Part shown: positions 56,488 to 64,000 of the stretch, piece by piece
How positions within the stretch are numbered: position 1 is the first letter of the stretch
How the letters are laid out: each line of letters begins with the position of its first letter
Assembly: GCA_021030915.1 (NCBI GenBank)
Contig: JAGEMR010000006.1
Span: 124,001-188,000, forward strand
DNA from: Astrothelium macrocarpum
Lineage: Eukaryota > Ascomycota > Dothideomycetes > Trypetheliales > Trypetheliaceae
DNA length: 64,000 bases
Direction: 5' to 3'
Program-made: the position numbers and the translations under genes
Notes under the pieces: generated by a model
The model's input: the letters and a program-made list of their open reading frames with translations, nothing else
The model's database searches: none
What the model was told of the DNA's origin: nothing

Positions 56488-57643
56488 CTAGTCGTTCACC
56501 TCTCGCTGAATCATGAGCGACTCGGGTGGAGATGTATCACCCGGCAGCTCGAATACCTTGCCCGTGTTCTTTTCAGCGGAAGTCATCTGTGCAACTAGAT
56601 CTGGGTTGTGAAATTTTTCGCGTTCTGGAGGGGCGAGATGGGAGAAATTGTTTGCGGGAAACATGTCATGAGGAATAGCTCCACCCAAAGCAGTGACATA
56701 TGTCTCGGCTCGTATGTCATTCAACCTCTTGTCAAGGGTGTTGTTCTGGAGCTGCAGTTCGTCATCAGCAAGTGCATCTCGTCGGCTTTCATAGTCGTGC
56801 CATAGACCCGTTTCTGGATGCTCAATTTGGGATGAGACAGCACCATTATCTTCGATTCTGGCCAGAGTAACATGTGGGGCTGGATCTAGGTTGTGCTTCA
56901 GGAGGAAAAGTTGGTTATGGCTGCTGCCAAGCTTGGTTTCAAGAGTTGTCAACACCGATAAGGGACAAAGAGCATAGTATGAACTGCACACTGTGAGTAA
57001 TCTCGAACCCTTGTTCGAGTCTCTAATAAAAGTGATACCTACCATTGGCCGCTTCTCTGGTCTGAACTTCGTTAGCAACTTTCCGAAACGTCAGTCGTAG
57101 TGTACTTCTCGCGCACTTACTCCAAGGAATTCGCTTATACACGGTTCCGCCCTGAGAAGAGCTAAGTAATTACCCTCATGATAATGGAGGATGGCTTACT
57201 GCATGCTTAATTAGGCGAATATCATGTAGCTGCTCGTCTCTGGGATCGCGTAGTATAGAGAAGTAATGACAGGCAATGTCGCGTTGTTCCTGAGTAATGA
57301 GGCGTCGCCTATGAATCTCAATTGCAGGCTCGACGATTGGGCGGAATATCGCCTTCTGGAGCTCCTTGCGCTTAGACTCTTTGTGCCGAGTACCTTCTAA
57401 ATTATCGAGACTGGTTGGAAAATTGTCGTCTCTGCCAGCATTGAAAAAGGGCAACGCACTTTCTTCCCTGTTACATACTCCAAGCCGAGAAACGAGATCA
57501 GTCAAGTCGCTCTCGGTCATTTTCTGGACCATTATCTGAACAATCGGAATTGCACAAGGCACACCGATATCTTCCGCGACCATTACCAACGAATCAGCAA
57601 GAATTTCCTTGGCCCCATAGACCATATTGATAGAATGTGCCAA
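56488..57643 (-). CDS. Hypothetical protein, 333 aa, no family recognised
   Basis: Four exons close in phase: 57643-57200, 57151-57121, 57066-57043 and 56990-56488. The two middle exons are 31 and 24 nt, so the model depends on them. The N-terminal half looks globular and helical (ADSLVMVAEDIGVPCAIPI, MVQKMTESDLTDLVSRLGV, IEIHRRRLITQEQRDIA). The middle has SSYYALCPLSVLTTLETKLG. The C-terminal 120 residues are polar. No leader or membrane segment. A role cannot be proposed. Confidence 0.55.
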
Positions 57644-58567
57644 AGATCAATACAGAAGAATAGGAGAGAGAGTGGTAGACGCTAAAGAGCAGGGAATTGA
57701 AAGTAAATAGAAGCGTGTCACGAGGCGAAGCGATCAGGTGGTGTTTGTGTGAATAGTTCAAATAGAGTCGGCAAGGTAAAGAATTGAAAGTTTCAGTCGA
57801 GTATTGGAAACAGCTTGAGGTCACTGGTGAGCTGTGTGGGAAGTGATGTTTGGAGCCCGGAACGGAAATCATGCAGAGTGAGGCGTTCCAATCAGTATCG
57901 TCCTCGATGTGAGTTAGGAAAAAGGAGCAAGTAGCGTGATAGCGAAGAAACTGTCTTTGGACAAGCAGAGATTACATGGAGACTTTGTTTGTTTGTCAAC
58001 AAACGTCGTTCTTGGTGAATGGCAGGAAGGTAGTAGCACAGTGACCACGAGGAAGGAACTACTACAGAGCAATCTCCACCGCCGCATTCACTCTTCATTG
58101 CATCCTTTCACCACCTTCATGCATCTTTCTTGTTAACGATTCGAGGAGCACTTGATCCATTGCATTTTCAGACAAGGTATCAACAATCTAGATCCTGCGA
58201 ACAAGAAGATGGCCTGACATCCGAATCCATAAGTCTTCCCAATTGATGACTCAGTCAAGCTCTATTCATCGCACAGGCCGAAGGATCCCGACACTTATTA
58301 CAGTCAAATTCGGTATGTGACCATCAAAGTTTTATCTTGAGATAATGTCAGAATTAGAATTGGCATAGGCATCTGTCAGACCTACCAATCTCGATCCACC
58401 TCACCACCGCTGACGCCTGAATATTTCGTGCGCGATCTTATCATTACTTGCGTTGCAGACAAATCTCTACAGTCTCCGTGTTTCTATGCTTGACTTCGAC
58501 TGTTGTTTCCAATCGCCGACCAATCTGTGGGGTTTAGCGCCCTCTGCAGATATATCAACGACACACA
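57644..58567. other. Divergent intergenic region
   Basis: About 920 nt between head-to-head genes. ORFs here have no support; no repeats found. Confidence 0.4.
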
Positions 58568-61500
58568 ATGCCGACTCTCAACGGAATCACATGCCAAATC
58601 GAGCTTTCTGGGTCCAACTTGCCGTTGCGTGAACACCAGACATCATACGGCGATGGACTTGTCCAAACCTTTGTCGCTATCCCAAGCACACCCACAGGAT
58701 TCAGCATCCACCTTACAACAAATAGCTACATTGCTACCGGTATCGGCATGTTTGTCTTCATGGATGGTGTTTACCAGTGTAATCGATACCGCCGTGGACT
58801 CGTTATCCCTTCTGAAAACTCCCCGATTGGAATGACCCAAGTGGATCTTCGCGTTCGACAGAAAGAAGAGACTAAGGGTAACGGACGATTCATCGGGCGA
58901 GACTGGACATTCGAAAAGTTAAACACAGGTAACCGAGACCAGCACCCTCGTTGAGATTATCGGTTCATATTTGCTGATTGATGAAGTGTCTGCCGATCAA
59001 GCACCGGATACCAATCCGGACGTGATAGGTAACATAGGAACGATCGAAGTTGTGGTGCTACGTTGTATAGAACCAGGCGGACAGACCGAGGTCCAGCCTA
59101 TGCAAAAACTACAGCCAGCCAGCAATGGTCAACCGAAAGCCAAGACCAAACCAGACGCTATCAAAGCCGCTCCGCAAAAGGAGACATCTGAAGTTGATAG
59201 TGTGATGGGAAGCTTTGCCGCTCTTTTTGACGGACCAGCAGACGAAAACTATCGTCGCATTGGTTATCCTGACGAAGATTTGAGTGGAAGGAACGATCGT
59301 AGAAGATGGTATGTGGATTTTCCTTATCCCAGACCGTTAGAATTATTAAGTCCTTTCCATCCTGCTCCAAGGGGCCAATGGCCCCAGACATCCGCAGCAC
59401 CTCAATATCAAGGTCCAGGAATCGTTGTCAGTCGGTTCAATAGACCTTGGAATTTGAGAGCTGATGATACTTATGCCAGGAACGATGAAATTCGTCGGCT
59501 GGAGCGGCATGATATCCCAAGAAGCAACCCAGAGTGCCAATACGATCAATATTATTCAACTCGTAGAGACCTCGATAGAGGTAGACAAGCATACACTGGT
59601 GCACATGGTTACTCACGTACAGAATACTCTTCAAATGGACGTACGGATGATCACTTTCCACACCGTTCCCGTGGATATTACGGCCAAGAAGTTGCAGAGG
59701 GTCGATATCCAAGAGACAACAGTGATCACTTGCATGGGACATTCACGCATCATATCCCACTCCGGGTTGAACGTAGCGGTCACGACACTCGTGCCAACAT
59801 AGCGGATCATGATTTCCGAGAATTCGAGTTCCCATCGCATCCACCACCATATCACCGACATCAACCGTTTGTTGGACCAACTCGTCATGACTTTGAGGTC
59901 CAGGGGGAACCTGGAAATATAGGTCCAGCTTGGCTTCATGGGGCAAGCTACGGCAAACCTTCAGCATGGGAGAGGTGGGGTGAAGAATATCCGAGGGCTC
60001 GTGCCACGTTTTCCTACGGAGGCGAGCTGTACAAGCCAACTTCGCCTGAACGCGTACTACGTCACGAGCCACGTAGAGGACGATCAACTCGTCGCGAACG
60101 TGACCCGAGAAGTTTTTCCCGAAGCCCTCTTCGACGAAAGAGCTATGTCAAAAGACACGGACGCGACCGCGGACATAGAACATATGACCCTCACGAAGCA
60201 TATATTTGGCAGAGGAACGAGCGTGCTAGTGGCATTTTGAATGATAGCTCCGACGGGTATGGATCTGGTAGGAGCAAGGATAGTATTGACAGCTATTATG
60301 ATCGACCTTCGAGACGTCACAAAAGGCACAGCCGCCACCACACCTGGGACGGCAGACAGGAGAAGCCGTGGGATAGAGATGACCAAGGCGGATGGAACTC
60401 CAACAATGCTCGAGAAAGGGGTGATGGCAAGCAGAATGGACGGGACAACGATAATGGCAGGAGACGGTATGAGAAGGACCATGCGGAATGGAATAATGCT
60501 GGTATGGGACAATGGAGTAGTGGTAACCAAAATTTAGCCGACCACCGGAGTCCTCGTGGATGGAACAACGACAGCCAAGGAGCATGGGACAAGAACAGCC
60601 CAGGAAGATGGAGCAATGAAAATAAAGGTGGCTGGAGTAAGGGCAATCAAGATGGGCCGCATAACAATAGCCCGGGATGGAGGAATGATGAGCATCATCA
60701 GCAGTCCAATCGCAACAGCCCGGGAGGTTGGAACAACGAGAATCCTCAGCAGTCAAATCATAACACTCCAGGAGGGCAGGGCGAAGAAAACCAAGGACGA
60801 TGGAACAACGACAACTCAGGTCAGTGGGGTAATGGTAGTCGGGGAGGATGGAACAACAATAGTCCTGGTAGATGGAGCAGTGGGAATCAAGGAGCCGGGA
60901 ACAGGAACAGCCCTGAGAAATGGGATAGTGGAAACCAAGGAGATTGGAATAAAAATAGCCCAGATAAAAGGGTCAGTGGAGACCAAGGAGAGTGGAACGC
61001 CAACAATCCTGATAGATGGAATAATGGACCTCAAGGAAACTGGAATGGTAACAGCCCAAATAAATGGGACAGCGGCAACCAAGAGGGTTGGAACAACAGT
61101 TCCAACAATAATGATAACGGAGGAGAACCGAATGGCTATGGCGAAGACCAACGGAACGACAACGGCCAAGACTGGCATGGCAGAGACAACCAAGGCAATC
61201 AATGGGATGACTCCGACAAGCAGAAACACGGAAACAAAAACGACGGTCGGCGCAAGGACGACAGCCGGAAACATTCTTCTCGCAAAGCCTCCAAACACAA
61301 CAAGGACTCTTCTTCGACCGACAAGACAAGCCAGAGTACAAGCAGAAGCTCCAGGTCTCATCGAAGTGGCGGTCGATCAAACTCAAATAATGGCCAATGG
61401 GAAAGTAATGTTGACGAGTGGGCCAGGAATAATAGTGGCCAATGGAACGGCAACGACAACAATAACCAATGGGGTAACAATAATGCCGGAGCATCTCCCA

Positions 61501-62330
61501 AGTTGCCTCCAATCCACTCCGAAGGTCCACCAGAGCTCGAGGTCAAACCGTACTGGACAAGCTGGCGAAAAACCAGAAAGGATGATTTTGCTGACAAAAA
61601 GAGGCGATCTCGAGCAGAGCTGGTGTATATTGAGCCGGAAGAACCACTCCACACAATACCACAGAAGACGGCGCAAGAAAAGCAGGTCGACCATCAGGTC
61701 AAGGTAGGTCGTGGCGCGGCATATTGGCACCGAACAGGCAGGCCAGAATATCTTGACAGCATGGAGGCGCCATATGCTGTGTTTTCTTTCAAATATCGAT
61801 CCAAAGGTAAACAGTCTATCTCTTTCCATTTTTTTTTTTTTTTTTTAATTCTCGTAATTCGAACACACTCAGCTGACGTACCATCTTCGGGACCAGAAAT
61901 ACTGGAGCAGATTCTCGGCAAGAGCATTATCGAAGACCCAGAGGACTACAAGCGTCGCATGCTTGCGCTGTCGAAAGACGAGCTCGTCGAAGAGCTGCTA
62001 CGTGCCCAGGGACCACAGGCGCACGCAGAGGATAAGAGAACTGGAGCTTGGGTCCAGAGCCAGGGTCGAAGTCCGCAGGGCTGGGACAACAATGGCGGCA
62101 ATGCTTGGGGAGGAGGGAGCCCTGATCAGCGAAGCCCCGCTGGTGGTGGCTCCCCTAAATCCGATCACAATTGTGGTTACAATGGAGGTGGTGGATGGGA
62201 GAACTCTGGTAACAACGGGGATGGTGGATGGAACGGCTCTGGTAATAATGGAGGTGAGGGATGGGGTAACGGTGGTAACAATGAAGGCTACGGCGGAGGT
62301 AGTGGCGAAAATGGTGGAGAACAATGGTAA
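58568..62330 (+). CDS. Large protein with Trp/Asn/Gly tandem repeats (WG/GW-rich), 1212 aa
   Basis: Exons 58568-58928, 58987-61806 and 61873-62330 close in phase. The N-terminal ~150 residues form an ordered beta-like domain (GITCQIELSGSNLPLREHQT, GLVQTFVAIPS, GIGMFVFMDGVYQCNRYRRG, ending VVVLRCIEPG), like the N-terminal domain seen in many fungal proteins of unknown function (DUF7918-like, from memory). Residues ~200-620 are Arg/Tyr/His-rich. About 625-830 is a tandem repeat of 14-16 residues, roughly W-x-x-G-N-Q-G-x-W-N-x-N-S-P-x-K. After a Ser/Lys stretch comes a short conserved-looking block (LEVKPYWTSWRKTRKDDFAD, GRGAAYWHRTGRPEYLDS, LGKSIIEDPEDYKRRML). The tail is Gly/Asn/Trp-rich and ends in EQW. 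The second intron (66 nt) is in frame and carries a long T-run. Confidence 0.75.
60540..61115. repeat. Imperfect tandem repeat coding the Trp/Asn/Gly region
   Basis: Degenerate repeat of about 45 nt within the large gene. Units recur as a Trp codon (TGG), then GGxAAxCAAGG, then TGGAAxAxxAAxAGCCC. Roughly a dozen units, not perfect. Confidence 0.65.
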
Positions 62331-62706
62331 AGATCTGTCAGGGAAGTTTGAGCTTGACGTCGAGTGCGATTGATGTTGATGCGGAGATCTGAGGGAAGTT
62401 GCTCAGCTTTATGCTTCGAAGGTATGACGATGTTTTACGGTTCTGATTGACTTTCGGCGGCAATATGGATTACTGTCGAGAGAATTGCGAGGTGATATGG
62501 ACATTGCTTGAGGAGCTTGTGCGTAATTGCGTGGTGGATCTTGCTGAAGAAGATGATTTGCTGTCTGTCTGTAAAAAAGTCTCTGTAATGCCTTTGCTGA
62601 GTGAAGCTGTCACAAATCGAGAAATCTGTTAATGTCCACCAACGCCTACGCTATCATTTGAACACTTCCATGGCATCGTGATATCTTGGAAAGGGGCCGT
62701 GCTTGT
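62331..62706. other. Intergenic, convergent 3' flanks
   Basis: 376 nt between the repeat-protein stop and the CGR1 stop. Nothing seen. Confidence 0.4.
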
Positions 62707-63179
62707 TCAAGAATTGAGCAATTTATTTCTCTTCTCCCGCCTCTTCAACCGCTCCACCCTCTTCCTGTGCATCTTCTCCGCCAACTTCTCGAATCGCTCC
62801 TTCTCGGCCTTGGCCTCGCGTTTATCTTTGATTGCTTGGATTCTTCGCTATACGATGTCTTCAGTATCGCATCCTCATCCGCTGCTGAGTGATTTGCATT
62901 ACCTGTCTTTCAGCTTCCTTTTCTTCTTTCATTTCTCTCTCCTTGGCCTTGACAGCTGCTTGGGATTTTCGCTCTTCGGCACGTCTGAGGTACGAGGTTT
63001 GGCCAGCGGTCGGGCGGAAGGCTTTCTTGGGCTCGTGCCATTGCTTGCCTGAAATTGATATTAGCTTTTTGGCCCAGAGACATATGGTATTTATGAAAGT
63101 TAGTACCATTCTTGCGCATGCCCAGAGGTTTGGATATAATCGAACTAGATAACACCCCAGAATCTACATCAAGCGACAT
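62707..63179 (-). CDS. CGR1: CGR1, 60S ribosome biogenesis (rRNA processing) protein
   Basis: Small basic nucleolar protein needed for pre-rRNA processing. Exons 63179-63107, 63048-62903 and 62847-62707 give 119 residues. Hallmark: KPLGMRKNGKQWHEPKKAFR, then TAGQTSYLRRAEERKSQAAV, then a long Lys/Glu/Arg helix (KEREMKEEKEAERQRRIQAI) ending RREKRNKLLNS. The start is the first ATG in frame. It is divergent from the carrier gene. Confidence 0.94.
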
Positions 63180-63491
63180 GATTGATGGTTTCCCAAGTTT
63201 GCCGCCAAGCAAACTTGGTATTAGTAGAAGAATTCGGCCGTCGAAAATCGTCGTGGCTTTAGTGTAGCAAGGGGTTTGCTCGGCGGTGACGTTGTGGCAC
63301 CAAACTCTCTCACAAATTTTTTGCCCGCCTCTCAGTCTGCGTCTCCCACCAACCCAAATTCAGCCATGCACCGGCAGCGACATCGCTCGACTTTCCTCTA
63401 AGCGAACCTCATACTATCCTATATTAACAGCCATGCTTCCACGATAACACCTGTCTTCGCTCTTCATCCAGCGAGCATTGTATTCTTTAGC
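63180..63491. promoter_or_regulatory. Divergent promoter between CGR1 and the mitochondrial carrier gene
   Basis: 312 nt between head-to-head starts, with pyrimidine-rich stretches before the carrier ATG. No consensus site recognised. Confidence 0.45.
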
Positions 63492-64000
63492 ATGAACATT
63501 CGTGATGAAACTATTCCTGTGCCGATGGAAAATGGGACAGTTATCGAGCCTACGAAATCAGCGCCTGTTGCCCATCAAACCGTCCAAGCTATAAAGGATA
63601 TTGTCTTTGGATCTGTCGCTGGAATTGTGGGCAAATTCGTGGAATATCCTTTGGACACCGTCAAAGTACGGCTACAATCTCAGCCCGAACATCTTCCACT
63701 ACAGTATACAGGGGCCTTGGACTGCATTCAGCAATCTGTACGCCGGGATGGGTTTCTTGGTCTATACCGTGGCATAAGTGCGCCGCTGGCAGGAGCTGCT
63801 ATTGAAACAAGTAGCCTCTTTCTGAGCGTATGGATCGCGCAGCTTTTCAATCACAAAATGTTTCTCGCTAAAAACTAATTCTAGTATCGGGTAGCCCAAG
63901 AGTTTGTCCAAGCCACAATGCTGCCGGCAAACGAGCCGCTCCCCTTGCCTGCCCTCGTCGCCTGCGGTGCTGCATCCGGAGCATTCACATCTCTTGTCCT
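63492..64000 (+). CDS. Mitochondrial carrier, ornithine transporter ORT1-like (partial)
   Basis: Start of a six-helix carrier of the inner mitochondrial membrane. Exons 63492-63827 and 63885 onward; the gene runs off the window. The carrier signature P-x-D-x-x-K is in EYPLDTVKVRLQSQPE. Other marks: IVFGSVAGIVGKFVEYP, GLYRGISAPLAGAAIE and, after the intron, YRVAQEFVQATMLPANEPLP and CGAASGAFTSLVL. These fit the fungal ornithine carrier, which moves ornithine out for arginine synthesis. The acyl-carnitine carrier family is the next best match. Confidence 0.85.

Noticed and set aside
60084..61829. Long antisense and plus-strand alternate-frame ORFs across the Trp/Gly repeat
   Set aside because: They arise because the repeat lacks stops in several frames. 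The plus-strand frame at 58971 has an ordered N-terminal domain and conserved flanking blocks.

Overview
The window is nuclear DNA of a filamentous ascomycete (Pezizomycotina). Genes are split by short introns of about 45-75 nt with GTRNGT donors and YAG acceptors. There is a heterokaryon-incompatibility (HET) gene, a proteinase-K-type subtilase with a propeptide, a GPI-anchored Ser/Thr-rich surface protein, and tRNA-Pro genes with introns. No operons, Shine-Dalgarno sites or CRISPR arrays are present. I cannot place the species; Dothideomycetes or a neighbouring class is an impression only.

Layout. 1-8.1 kb is a dense housekeeping block: the tail of an Abp1-like SH3 protein, MMS19 (cytosolic Fe-S targeting), MTD1 (folate), RPF2 (60S assembly) and a Grx3/4-type monothiol glutaredoxin. 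MMS19/MTD1 and RPF2/GRX are divergent pairs on short shared promoters; both MMS19 and the CGFS glutaredoxin work in iron-sulfur traffic. 8.3-19.4 kb is sparse and accessory-like: a two-finger C2H2 protein, an intact tRNA-Pro(CGG), a small secreted protein, a zinc alcohol dehydrogenase, a decayed tRNA-Pro copy, two adjacent inverted-repeat (MITE-like) elements and a secreted subtilase. 19.4-26 kb carries an acidic conserved protein, a single-pass membrane protein, a GPI-anchored protein, a small proline-rich ORF, SPC2 (signal peptidase) and EMC3 (membrane insertion).

27.8-44.1 kb contains three large C2H2 regulators sharing a three-finger architecture, each preceded by a long gene-free stretch. 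Between them lie a Ser/Arg-rich protein of unknown role and STT3 (oligosaccharyltransferase). 45.0-47.3 kb is the HET gene. 47.6-64 kb returns to housekeeping: a PX/PXB protein related to yeast Ypr097w (Lec1), ARS2/SERRATE, a TspO/MBR protein, an unrecognised 333-residue protein, a 1212-residue protein with a Trp/Asn/Gly tandem-repeat region, CGR1 (60S assembly), and the start of an ORT1-type mitochondrial ornithine carrier that runs off the window.

SPC2, EMC3 and STT3 all act at the ER translocon, and RPF2 and CGR1 both act in 60S maturation, but they are scattered and I see no cluster logic. No secondary-metabolite cluster is present. The items most worth a second look are the Trp/Gly-repeat protein (an Argonaute-hook candidate, near 60.5-61.1 kb), the zinc-finger trio, the paired MITE-like elements with two RFX-type X-boxes beside them, and a possible mitochondrial leader on MTD1. 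Exon boundaries were worked out by eye from splice consensus, reading-frame closure and family conservation.
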